The translations under genes were made by a program, and so were the position numbers. The notes under the pieces were generated by a model that ran no database searches, was not told the origin of the DNA, and saw only the letters and a program-made list of their open reading frames with translations. Positions 1 to 7,762 of a stretch of 64,000 bases of DNA are shown here, in pieces (positions within the stretch are counted from its first letter, which is position 1; every line of letters begins with the position of its first letter). This DNA is from Planctomycetota bacterium (GTDB lineage: Bacteria; Planctomycetota; MHYJ01; JACQXL01), in the NCBI GenBank assembly GCA_016235865.1, contig JACRIK010000027.1:184006-248005 (forward strand), in the 5' to 3' direction.

Positions 1-1326
1 TCGGTCAGAATCACCCTTGAAAACTATGGCCGCCCGGTTGAGATAGATTGATTCGGAGAATGTAAAACGCCCCTGGAGCGCCATAAAATATTCGGTAATA
101 TTAAATGAACGGCAGGAGCCGTCTGAAAACTGCCAGAGGGTGTGGCCGTAAAATTGGTTTGCTCCGCTATGCAGCCACGCCAACGCCATGCAATCCATAT
201 TCGCCGAGATATGGGCTATCAGGCAATTGCCTGGTGCATAATATATCTTGGAGTTGGTGGTGATAATTGGGTATTCATTGTTAGTCAGGTCCCGGCCGAA
301 CAATTTGCCTTTCTCCGGGAATAAGCGGCCATTCGGGTAACTATAACCGATTTGCCAGTCGCGCTCGGTGGCATGCCCGCTGGTGGACATGATTTGGTAT
401 TTATTGGTGTTAAGCGCATCCACGAAAGATTTGGTGGTGTCGTCGGGCCCCGGCTGTCTTTCCGGCGGTTTGCCGGCCTTCTTGACAAACATGGCATTCT
501 TCTCGCCTTCGGAGAAAGCCAGCCCTTCGTTAAAATATTCCAGCCAGCCGCTGCCAACGCCGCTTAAGCCGTTTTTAATCACCAGTTTATCAGCCCGGGC
601 CATGCGCAGGCAGTCTTCGTAATCATATCCGGTAATGATGCCCCAGAGCGCGTCTTCATACGGGTCCTCGTCTATGGTGCACATCATCTGTTTTGCCCGG
701 GTGATGAAAGGAAAGGTGACTTCGGCCGGCGGAGCGATAAAAGCCACGTATTTGGGCGCATAGTTGACCAGCTCTTTCATTATTGCGGCCGGGTCAATGC
801 CATCGTAAATAAATGCTTTGGCCTTGTATTTTTTGGTAAAGGCGTCAACTACCTGGGCCCAATCAGTATCGGCATTGGTAGATTTACCGACGATAATGGC
901 ATAGGCGAGTTTTGCCCGCTCCGTTGGATATGTCGGGCGTGGATAGGAATCCTTATCCATAAATTTTATTATTTGCTGATAACGCACCTCGGTGCGGATA
1001 TTTTCAAAAGCCGATTCGGCTTTTATCCGGTTAAAATCATTCCAGCCCAAGCCGATGCATTTCTCCAGATAATCCAGGGCCACGGTTTTCCGGCGCAGGG
1101 CTGAATTAACCTGGGCCGCGGTAAAATAAATATCCGGATTGGTCGGGACGATTGCCAGAATTTCATCGAGCGCCGTGGCGGCTAATTCATACTCTTTATC
1201 CTGCAAAAATGTATTAACTAGCTGTTCCAGTTTATTAAGCCGTTCCGCTTGGTTGGATTCCCGGCTATACAGCGCCGAGCTGATTATCAGGATGAATATC
1301 AAGGTGGAGCACACTATCTTTCGCAT
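1..1326 (-). CDS. Secreted protein with clan CD cysteine-peptidase-like features, 3' end beyond the window
   Basis: An uninterrupted frame of 442 codons runs from an ATG at 1326 off the left edge of the window. The first 20 or so residues form a hydrophobic signal-like segment. Residues 40-125 are TPR-like and end in a motif (GWNDF followed by NIRTEVRY) that also closes the protein encoded just upstream. Further on there is a hydrophobic strand ending in Ser-Gly-His (His318) and a second strand ending in Gly-Asn-Cys (Cys368), followed by a Leu-x-x-Gly-Ala-like helix and Tyr-Gly-His-Thr. That His/Cys order and spacing is typical of caspase/gingipain-fold (clan CD) peptidases; the assignment is inference. 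The start lies one base after the stop of the upstream gene, so the two are probably translated together. The C-terminus is not visible. Confidence 0.6.
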   Translation of the reverse strand, partial: MRKIVCSTLIFILIISSALYSRESNQAERLNKLEQLVNTFLQDKEYELAATALDEILAIVPTNPDIYFTAAQVNSALRRKTVALDYLEKCIGLGWNDFNRIKAESAFENIRTEVRYQQIIKFMDKDSYPRPTYPTERAKLAYAIIVGKSTNADTDWAQVVDAFTKKYKAKAFIYDGIDPAAIMKELVNYAPKYVAFIAPPAEVTFPFITRAKQMMCTIDEDPYEDALWGIITGYDYEDCLRMARADKLVIKNGLSGVGSGWLEYFNEGLAFSEGEKNAMFVKKAGKPPERQPGPDDTTKSFVDALNTNKYQIMSTSGHATERDWQIGYSYPNGRLFPEKGKLFGRDLTNNEYPIITTNSKIYYAPGNCLIAHISANMDCMALAWLHSGANQFYGHTLWQFSDGSCRSFNITEYFMALQGRFTFSESIYLNRAAIVFKGDSDR

Positions 1327-1327
1327 C

Positions 1328-2929
1328 TTATCGGCCTTCCATCAACTTTTTAAATCTCTCCTCGTTACGAATGTTATCCAGGTCAGTATCTTTTTTGATA
1401 TGCGTGAAATCATTCCAGCCGGCGCTGATGGCTTTTGCCAGGTAATCTAGCGCCTCACTTTTTTCTTCCAGCAATGAACAAACGCACGCCATATTATACA
1501 GCACATTCGGGTGAGCGGGATAGATTCCGGTCATCTTTAGGAATATTGTTTTCGCCTCTTTGAGCTTGCCGGATTCCAGCAATTGAACCGCCTGCTGGCT
1601 TAATAAGAGGATTTCATCACCCGGGTCAGGCGGGGTTGTTTTCATTGAGCCGTCCGGCTGAACACTTATTACCTGCGAGCAATATGCCGGCGTATCATTA
1701 TTCCAGGTCATCAGGCGATAGCGGACCTCGCAGCCGACCTTTGGGAAAGTTACTTGGCCGTCCGGAGTTGACCGCGCGCCGGCTACCGGTTTCCACACGC
1801 CGGAATTTTGGATGGCCAGCCAGATAAGCGTATCGGCCGGCACATCAGCCCATTTCAGGTCAATGACGTTATTATAGCGTTCGGTCATATCCGTCATCGG
1901 CTTGGCAATGAGGTATTTTTCTATGCTGGGCGGGTAGGCCTCGCTGCCCTTAAGTTGCAGGTCGGTGAAGGTTGGCCCGGTTTCGTCGCCGGGCGTGACC
2001 CAATAAATCTTGGCGGCTTTCTTTTCCTGGTGATGGATGAATTTGCGGAAGTAATCTGGGTCGGACGCAGTCCCGCCCTGGCCCGAATCAATATCCAGCC
2101 ATTCTTTGGTAACCGGATTGTAAACCGCGGTCCAGGTGTGGTTGTCGTTATGCTCAGGCCACCAGACCACGCGCACGCCGGTGGCCGCAATCCCGAAGGT
2201 CCGCAGGATGGCAATCAGCGTATTGGTCTGGTCGGTGCAGCGGCCGGTCCTGGCGTTAATCGCCTCAATCGGATTCATATCCGGCATCCCGCGTGGGGCA
2301 TAAGGCACATTCTTGCCCACCCAAGCAGTGTTAATCTGATGGATCATCTCCCTGAATATATGATTCTTATCTTCTGCGGTCTGGGCTTGATTAAATCGTT
2401 TAGCGTAGTCATCAACCAGCGGTCTCAATTCCGGATGGTTCCAGAAATAGGTGCGCCAATCAACCGGTTTTTCCGTAGTTGTGCGGTAGGGCAGGACAAA
2501 AATCCGGAAGGTGTCGTCATCCAGGTTCTTAGCCCAGGGGAATGTCCGGCGGGCCTCGTCGCCCAGTTTGATATGGGTCGTAAGCAGTTCGGAGCTGACA
2601 GTTGCGGCATCAATTATTTTCTTATCCATGCTCGGAAAGAAGTAACGGTAGCCGGTTTGGGATATCAGGAAGGCCATGCCGGAACGATATTCCTCCGGCG
2701 CAGACATCAAGGCCATAACCAGCTCAGTTTTGTTAGTCCCGGCCTGGGAGAAGGCATGAGCCACTTTTGCGCGGTATTCAGCCGGCGACAGTTTTAGAAC
2801 TGTTGCACAGTCCGATTCTTTGTATCTGTTCGTTGCGTCTGGATTGGTTATGCTCGGATTATTGCCCGTATTGCTACAGCCAATAAATAAAGCTCCGGAT
2901 GTAATGATAACCCCGAGCAATCTTTTCAT
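1328..2929 (-). CDS. Transglutaminase-like domain lipoprotein with C-terminal TPR
   Basis: The product is about 533 residues. It begins with a short hydrophobic segment ending in a lipobox-like Phe-Ile-Gly-Cys, so it is probably a lipoprotein. The middle carries the transglutaminase-like triad in order: Cys in GRCTDQ, His in NHTWTAVY and Asp in WLDIDSGQ. This fold acts as a peptidase or amide-bond enzyme on peptides or cell-wall material; the substrate here is unknown. The last 90 residues are TPR-like and end in the GWNDF/NIRNEERFKKL cap. I chose the ATG at 2929 because it puts the signal peptide at the N-terminus and lies four bases after the metallophosphoesterase stop. The frame is open about 290 bases further upstream, but only inside the previous gene. 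It is probably co-transcribed with both neighbours. Confidence 0.8.
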   Translation of the reverse strand: MKRLLGVIITSGALFIGCSNTGNNPSITNPDATNRYKESDCATVLKLSPAEYRAKVAHAFSQAGTNKTELVMALMSAPEEYRSGMAFLISQTGYRYFFPSMDKKIIDAATVSSELLTTHIKLGDEARRTFPWAKNLDDDTFRIFVLPYRTTTEKPVDWRTYFWNHPELRPLVDDYAKRFNQAQTAEDKNHIFREMIHQINTAWVGKNVPYAPRGMPDMNPIEAINARTGRCTDQTNTLIAILRTFGIAATGVRVVWWPEHNDNHTWTAVYNPVTKEWLDIDSGQGGTASDPDYFRKFIHHQEKKAAKIYWVTPGDETGPTFTDLQLKGSEAYPPSIEKYLIAKPMTDMTERYNNVIDLKWADVPADTLIWLAIQNSGVWKPVAGARSTPDGQVTFPKVGCEVRYRLMTWNNDTPAYCSQVISVQPDGSMKTTPPDPGDEILLLSQQAVQLLESGKLKEAKTIFLKMTGIYPAHPNVLYNMACVCSLLEEKSEALDYLAKAISAGWNDFTHIKKDTDLDNIRNEERFKKLMEGR

Positions 2930-2933
2930 AAAA

Positions 2934-3719
2934 CTACACCCCTCTTTGCAGCCGTTTCCACAACATCTGGTCCAGTTCCGCGATGCCCTGCATCCGGCTG
3001 ACGGTCTTGGCGATGTCGTATTCCACCCGGTAGTGCGTGACATTGGTTCCGTCAAACGAGGCGTAACAGGCCCGGGTGTCATTGTCCCTCGGCTGGCCGA
3101 CCGAGCCGACATTGACGATGGTCTTGGTGCCGGATAACAGCGGATAGGATTCATAGTTCTGCCATTCCGGATGGACCAGATACAGGTCGGTGGTGCATAT
3201 ATAAGGGATATGGGTGTGCCCAAGAAACCCTACTTCCTCAACCGACTCGAAGTTTTCCCTGAGGTTCTTTTTGACCTCGTCGGTCAGGTTAAACAGGTCG
3301 TCGCGCCGGATGACGTATTCGTCCACCACGCCCCGGGGCGAGCCGTGCGCATAGACAATCCCGCCGGAGAACGCGCTGGATTCGGTTCGGTATTCGTAAG
3401 TGAGCGATTTGAGGAACTGGCTGACCTTGGGATTGGCCAGGTTCTTCTGGATGATGGTCTTGGTCCAGAATATGGCCCGTTGGGCGGACGGATTGAAATT
3501 GGTCTTATCCTTGGACAGGGCCAGTTCGTGGTTGCCCATGATGTTGATGAGATTATGCTGGATGGCTAGCAGGATGCACTCTATCGGGTTCGGGCCGTAG
3601 CCGACTAAATCGCCTAACGATATAATCTGGATGTCCTTGCCGAATCGGGCCTTGATATCAGCTAAGACCGCTGAAAATGCCTCGAGGTTGCTGTGCACGT
3701 CGGAGAGGATGATTTGCAT
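2934..3719 (-). CDS. Metallophosphoesterase (calcineurin-like phosphodiesterase)
   Basis: The protein has 261 residues, the usual size of the YfcE/MJ0912-like branch of calcineurin-like phosphoesterases. The metal-binding blocks appear in order: SDVHSN at residues 6-11, GDLVGYGPNP near 36, GNHE near 64 and GHTHIP near 165. These bind a di-metal centre that hydrolyses phosphate mono- or diesters, often small nucleotides; the true substrate cannot be read from the sequence. The gene is separated from acsC by a 67-base repeat and is followed after four bases by the transglutaminase-like lipoprotein, which suggests an operon. Confidence 0.88.
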   Translation of the reverse strand: MQIILSDVHSNLEAFSAVLADIKARFGKDIQIISLGDLVGYGPNPIECILLAIQHNLINIMGNHELALSKDKTNFNPSAQRAIFWTKTIIQKNLANPKVSQFLKSLTYEYRTESSAFSGGIVYAHGSPRGVVDEYVIRRDDLFNLTDEVKKNLRENFESVEEVGFLGHTHIPYICTTDLYLVHPEWQNYESYPLLSGTKTIVNVGSVGQPRDNDTRACYASFDGTNVTHYRVEYDIAKTVSRMQGIAELDQMLWKRLQRGV

Positions 3720-3786
3720 ATAGCATAGAGCGTAGGGCTTAGAGCATAGAGTTAATCTACGCTCTATACTCTTTGCTCTACGCTAT
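3720..3786. repeat. Imperfect inverted repeat between acsC and the phosphoesterase gene
   Basis: The whole gap is made of variants of AGCATAGAGCGTAG and its complement CTACGCTCTATACT, so the transcript can fold into a long hairpin. It looks like one member of a dispersed family that fills intergenic gaps. It may also act as a processing or termination signal after acsC. Confidence 0.6.
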
Positions 3787-3787
3787 T

Positions 3788-5128
3788 TTACTTCCACACG
3801 TTCTTTAAGTACGACGGCAGAGACGATGCCTCGCGCGGGCCGACCAGCACTTCCCAGCCGGATTCGGCCTCCAGTTTGCCGCTTAAGGTGGCTACATAGC
3901 CCGGGATAATCACCTTCTTGTGCTTGATTTTCTGGGCGATATTGGATTCGGTCAGCGCCTTGGTGATTATCTTTTCGTTGAGTTTGTCAGCCGCATAGGC
4001 CGTCATTACGGACATGCCTTCGGTATTGACCACCAGGATATAACTTGGCACCTTGCTGCCTTCCACCTCGGGCTCGACCGTGAAATAGGTCAGCGAGAAA
4101 TTGGTGGTAATCAGGACCGGCGAGGTCTCGGTGACATTGCCGATCGGATATAGTTTTGATTCCACCTGAATAGGTTTCTGCGGGTCGGTATAGACATTCT
4201 GCCGGGCCGTGACCAGCGGGAGCATCTGCCATAATTCGCTGCCTTTCAAGACCACGATGCCGGCGTATTTGAGGATGAAGGTGGCGGCAAAGAGTGTTTC
4301 GCTCATGGTGTCTGTGCCTTCAGCCGGGAATACGATGACCGGGAACCCCAAAGGCCGGAAGGTCTTCTTCAGTCCCAGGCGCCGAATCTGGTTTACGTCC
4401 GAGAGGAGCTGGCCCTGGGTCTTGGAATTGGGATTTATGACCAGTTCCTTGACGCCGAGAGCGGTAATCTTGGGGGTCAGGTCAGCCAGTTCATCCAGGT
4501 TATTTCCGGACACGCCCAGCGGACAGCTGTATTTCTTGGCCAGTTCTGCCATGGCCGCGTAATTCTGGGTATCAGCCGCATAAATCAGGGGTTTGCGGCT
4601 GGCCGTAATCTTTAAGCCGGCTTCCTGGACCGCCGGGTTATTGCTAATCTGTATCAGGGCTAATGTAGAATTGGCTGCAACGGTCTTGCAGGCATTGGCA
4701 AAGGTGTCGGGATTATTGCTGATGCTTCGGATGGCGATGAGTTCTACCCGCACCTTCTTGCCGACCCGGTCAAATACCAGGTTCTGGACATACTTGGCCT
4801 TTTTCTCTATCTCGGCCAAAGGCAGGTTATCCGCGATTTCCACGGCAATGCCGGTCGGATGGTAGAAGGTTTGTTCGTGGCGGAAGAGCACGGTCTCGTT
4901 GCCGATTTCCAGTTTGTTTTCTCCGGTGCCGATGGTCACCAGTTGGATAGGCGGAGCCGAGGCGCCGGCCAGGGCGGCCTTGGCCTGTTCCGAGACGTGC
5001 GGGCATTTATCCAGCGATGTTTTCTTGGTGGCCAGGGCCATGGCAAACGCCAGGCAGGTGGGCACGCCGCATTCGCCGCAATTAGTCTTGGGTAATAATT
5101 TATAGATATCTAAACCTGTCAATGCCAT
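3788..5128 (-). CDS. acsC: CO dehydrogenase/acetyl-CoA synthase, gamma (corrinoid Fe-S) subunit
   Basis: The 446-residue protein matches the large subunit of the corrinoid iron-sulfur protein, which passes the methyl group from methyl-tetrahydrofolate to acetyl-CoA synthase in the Wood-Ljungdahl pathway. The N-terminus has the [4Fe-4S] motif with cysteines 17, 20, 25 and 42 (NCGECGVPTC, then a CPH). It is followed by a TIM-barrel region and a C-terminal cobalamin-binding region (VIIPGYVATLSGKLE, near 405-420). A strong AGGAGG ribosome-binding site precedes the ATG. The small subunit (acsD), the synthase and the CODH are not in the window, so this gene is separated from the rest of the complex. 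It is the first gene of a minus-strand run that includes the phosphoesterase and lipoprotein. Confidence 0.88.
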   Translation of the reverse strand: MALTGLDIYKLLPKTNCGECGVPTCLAFAMALATKKTSLDKCPHVSEQAKAALAGASAPPIQLVTIGTGENKLEIGNETVLFRHEQTFYHPTGIAVEIADNLPLAEIEKKAKYVQNLVFDRVGKKVRVELIAIRSISNNPDTFANACKTVAANSTLALIQISNNPAVQEAGLKITASRKPLIYAADTQNYAAMAELAKKYSCPLGVSGNNLDELADLTPKITALGVKELVINPNSKTQGQLLSDVNQIRRLGLKKTFRPLGFPVIVFPAEGTDTMSETLFAATFILKYAGIVVLKGSELWQMLPLVTARQNVYTDPQKPIQVESKLYPIGNVTETSPVLITTNFSLTYFTVEPEVEGSKVPSYILVVNTEGMSVMTAYAADKLNEKIITKALTESNIAQKIKHKKVIIPGYVATLSGKLEAESGWEVLVGPREASSLPSYLKNVWK

Positions 5129-5232
5129 ATCATGCCTCCTATTTCTTAGTCGCTGTTAGACCGCAGGTCGTTACAGCGACTTAGATCCCGCCGAATGGCG
5201 GGACAATCAATGTGAACAATAAATTGACGGAT

Positions 5233-5261
5233 TTTATAACTCTTATTAAGATGGAGGTCAA
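5233..5261 (-). promoter_or_regulatory. Sigma-70-type promoter of acsC
   Basis: Reading the minus strand, a TTGACC -35 box (5256-5261) and a TATAAA -10 box (5233-5238) are 17 bases apart, about 105 bases upstream of the acsC start. Confidence 0.6.
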
Positions 5262-5321
5262 GTAAAATGAGCAGATAATTTAGAGGTCATAACAAAATGA
5301 AATATCTTTCCCTAAACTGTC

Positions 5322-5417
5322 ATACCTGCGCAGGCAGGTATCCAGTATTTCCTTATGGATTCCCGCCTTCGCGGGAATGACAAACGGGGCGGGAATGACA
5401 AACGGGGCGGGAATGAC
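5322..5417. repeat. Dispersed palindromic repeat with 18-bp tandem copies
   Basis: Two small hairpins lie here: ATACCTGC/GCAGGTAT (5322-5341) and ATTCCCGC-CTTC-GCGGGAAT (5359-5378). The second is followed by two further copies of an 18-bp unit ending in GGGAATGAC (at 5391 and 5409). The same GGATTC...GAATGAC palindrome recurs near 17108-17131. The rest of the 306-base gap between acsC and ridA holds the acsC promoter and no visible gene. Confidence 0.8.
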
Positions 5418-5434
5418 ATTAGAAAGGAATAACT

Positions 5435-5827
5435 ATGACCCACAAGAAGATAATCGAAACTGCCAATGCGCCGGCCGCCATCGGCCCTTATTCCCAGGCC
5501 ATCGCAGTTGATGGCTGGGTGTTTCTGTCCGGACAGATTCCGATTGACCCGGCCACGGCTAAGATAGTCAGCGACGACATCGCCCGGCAGACCGAACAGG
5601 TCATGAACAATATCAAGGCCGTGGTGGAAAAAGCCGGCGGGACCATGCAGAATATCGTCAAGACCACCATCTATCTTAAGGATATGGATGATTTTGCCAA
5701 GGTCAACGAGATATATAAAAGGTATTTCCCAAGCGAGCCGCCGGCCCGGGCCACGGTCCAGGTCAGCCGCCTGCCTAAGGATGTCGGGATTGAGATTGAT
5801 GCGGTGGTCTTCATAAAAGGCGTTTAA
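5435..5827 (+). CDS. ridA: RidA family reactive enamine/imine deaminase
   Basis: The 130-residue protein has the full length of the RidA/YjgF family. It hydrolyses reactive enamine/imine intermediates released by PLP enzymes in the cytoplasm. The sequence has the N-terminal PAAIGPYSQAI block, the SGQIP loop, and the C-terminal PPARATVQVSRLPKDVGIEI segment, whose first arginine binds the substrate carboxylate. An AGAAAGGA ribosome-binding site precedes the ATG. It has no functional link to its neighbours that I can see. Confidence 0.93.
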   Translation: MTHKKIIETANAPAAIGPYSQAIAVDGWVFLSGQIPIDPATAKIVSDDIARQTEQVMNNIKAVVEKAGGTMQNIVKTTIYLKDMDDFAKVNEIYKRYFPSEPPARATVQVSRLPKDVGIEIDAVVFIKGV

Positions 5828-5859
5828 CCACAGATTCCACTGATTACGCAGATTAAAAT

Positions 5860-6627
5860 ATGAATAGATTTATTCTTATAATAATCGGCATTACCTGCGC
5901 TATGATTACCGCCGCGGGGATAATGGGAATTGAATGGCTCAACAGCCCTATTAACGAACTCCGCTGGCATCTCCACGACAAAAACCCATCTGTGCGTTGC
6001 GAGGCTATCTATGCGCTTGGTGGACTCGGCGATAAAGAATCTATTTCTGAGATACGAGGAATGCTTAATGATGAAGATACAAAGATTATTTCATCTGTAA
6101 TTTATTGTATAGGTAGATTAGGAGACAAGAAAGACATTCCAGAGATACGAAAATATCTTAATAATAAGGATGATTCTGTACGCTACTCAGCCGTACTCGC
6201 TCTTGGCGATTTAGACGACCAGGAATCCATTCCGCAAATAAGAGGAATGCTTAATATAGAACAATTACGTTGGGCAGTTATATATGCGCTCGGAAAATTA
6301 AACGATAGAGAATCCATCCCGGAATTGCGCAGATTTATTAACGACAAAGAGATAAACGCCCGTAATACAGCTATTTATGTTCTTAGCAAACTGGGCGACA
6401 AAGAATTAATACCGATAGCACGAAAATTTCTTAGTGCTGCTGATACAGAAATGCCTACGCGTCTTACATCGCTTGATGCTCTTGCTGAATTAGATGACAA
6501 AGAATCAATTCCTCGAATAAAAGAACTACTCAAAGATAAATATGAATGGATGCGTAAAACAGCCGGAGAAGCATTAAAGAAACTCGGCGTGCCGGAGGAG
6601 GAGATTAAGAAGGCGAAAGAAAAGTGA
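5860..6627 (+). CDS. HEAT-repeat protein with N-terminal membrane anchor
   Basis: The 255-residue protein starts with a hydrophobic helix (residues 4-25), probably a membrane anchor or signal sequence. The rest is six to seven HEAT/PBS-lyase-type repeats of about 31 residues with the pattern A-x-x-A-L-x-x-L-x-D-x-E-S-I-P-x-I-R-x-x-L. Such repeats form a curved helical scaffold for protein binding. The ribosome-binding site is weak. A second HEAT protein lies 1.1 kb downstream. No specific partner can be named. Confidence 0.8.
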   Translation: MNRFILIIIGITCAMITAAGIMGIEWLNSPINELRWHLHDKNPSVRCEAIYALGGLGDKESISEIRGMLNDEDTKIISSVIYCIGRLGDKKDIPEIRKYLNNKDDSVRYSAVLALGDLDDQESIPQIRGMLNIEQLRWAVIYALGKLNDRESIPELRRFINDKEINARNTAIYVLSKLGDKELIPIARKFLSAADTEMPTRLTSLDALAELDDKESIPRIKELLKDKYEWMRKTAGEALKKLGVPEEEIKKAKEK

Positions 6628-6650
6628 TTTCTTGCCTCGTGTATTAAGAA

Positions 6651-6680
6651 ATCTGTGTATATCTGTGTAATCTGTGGTTT
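6651..6680. repeat. Dispersed ATCTGTG-type intergenic repeat
   Basis: Successive copies of ATCTGTGTA/ATCTGTGGTT form this unit. Related copies occur at about 5830-5850, 7620-7650, 8777-8812, 17083-17160 and 20016-20042, in both orientations. Confidence 0.75.
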
Positions 6681-6697
6681 AACTCTTTAATGTATTT

Positions 6698-7651
6698 ATG
6701 GATTCTTTAACCCACACGCTTTCGGGTATAGTGGTCTCGTCCTTAGGACTCAGGCAGGAATTCCGCTGGCCCGGGTTTCTGGTCTTTACCGCGGCCACGC
6801 TGTTTCCTGATATTGACTTTATCTTCAACTTCATTGCCCGTTCCATCTACGTCCGGTTCCATCGGGGCTTTACCCATTCATTTATCTATCTGCCTGTGTT
6901 TGCCTTGTTGCTGGCTGTAATATTTTATTTCCTGTTCAAGAGCATAGGATTCAAGAATCTCTATCTTATCTGCCTGGCTGGGATAGCAATGCATCTCCTG
7001 CTGGATGTGGTCAATTCCTACGGAACGCCGGTGCTGATGCCGTTTTCCTCGGCCCAGTATTCCCTGAACCTGGATGTTATTATTGATGCCTATGTGTTGG
7101 GACCGCTATTGCTCGGAGCGGTGGCCGTCTGGGTCTGGCCGTCATTCCAGAAACCCACGGCGTTAATCGTGCTGGCCGTTATGCTCAGCGGATTCCTGTT
7201 CAGATTCATCCAGCAACAGCAGGCCGCGCGCCTGATAGCCAGGATAGAGTCATCGGACCGGACGGTCCTGATACCTGCGGGCATGGGCACGATATACAAT
7301 CCCTTTACCTGGCAGGCGATAATTCCTCATGACAATGGGTATAATGTTTATGCCGTCAACAGCGCCCAGGGTCAGGTGGCTGGCCCGCATTCTATTGCCC
7401 ATCAGATGGATGAGATAAATACCTTCCGGCCGAACTCCAGGGCGGTCCGGGATTTTCTTAACTGGAGCAGGTTCCCTTTCGGTCGGGTGGAGCAGACCGA
7501 TGCGGGCACAGTGGTGAAATTGGGCGACCTGCGTTTCCAGTTCGGGACCCAGGAGCGGTATATGTTGTTGGTCAGATTCAATAAGGACGGAACGCTGGTC
7601 TCAGAAAAGTTCGGGTTTAGCCACAGATTAACACAGATGGATACGGATTAG
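6698..7651 (+). CDS. YdjM-family membrane-bound metal-dependent hydrolase
   Basis: The 317-residue protein belongs to the YdjM/YbcI (DUF457) family of integral membrane metal-dependent hydrolases. The conserved metal-ligand positions are visible: MDSLTHTLSG at the N-terminus, FPDIDF near residue 33, HRGFTHSF near 51-58, and LLLDVVNSYGTPVLMPFS near 103-120. Five or so hydrophobic helices follow. The C-terminal 120 residues are a soluble domain. The last ten residues (SHRLTQMDTD) are encoded by a copy of the dispersed CCACAGATTAACACAGAT repeat, so the natural C-terminus has been replaced or extended by repeat sequence. The physiological substrate is unknown. Confidence 0.82.
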   Translation: MDSLTHTLSGIVVSSLGLRQEFRWPGFLVFTAATLFPDIDFIFNFIARSIYVRFHRGFTHSFIYLPVFALLLAVIFYFLFKSIGFKNLYLICLAGIAMHLLLDVVNSYGTPVLMPFSSAQYSLNLDVIIDAYVLGPLLLGAVAVWVWPSFQKPTALIVLAVMLSGFLFRFIQQQQAARLIARIESSDRTVLIPAGMGTIYNPFTWQAIIPHDNGYNVYAVNSAQGQVAGPHSIAHQMDEINTFRPNSRAVRDFLNWSRFPFGRVEQTDAGTVVKLGDLRFQFGTQERYMLLVRFNKDGTLVSEKFGFSHRLTQMDTD

Positions 7652-7762
7652 GGCGTGGATCGAACAGTATCTGTTATCGCCGGATTATTCTATACCTTAA
7701 GATTGGTATTGACTTTCTCATTTAAGTTGATATAATAAATTACATTTGAGATAAAAACATTT

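Noticed and set aside
1808..2797. Long plus-strand frame of 329 codons
   Set aside because: It is antisense to the transglutaminase-like lipoprotein, whose motifs are clear. No ribosome-binding site or recognisable protein.
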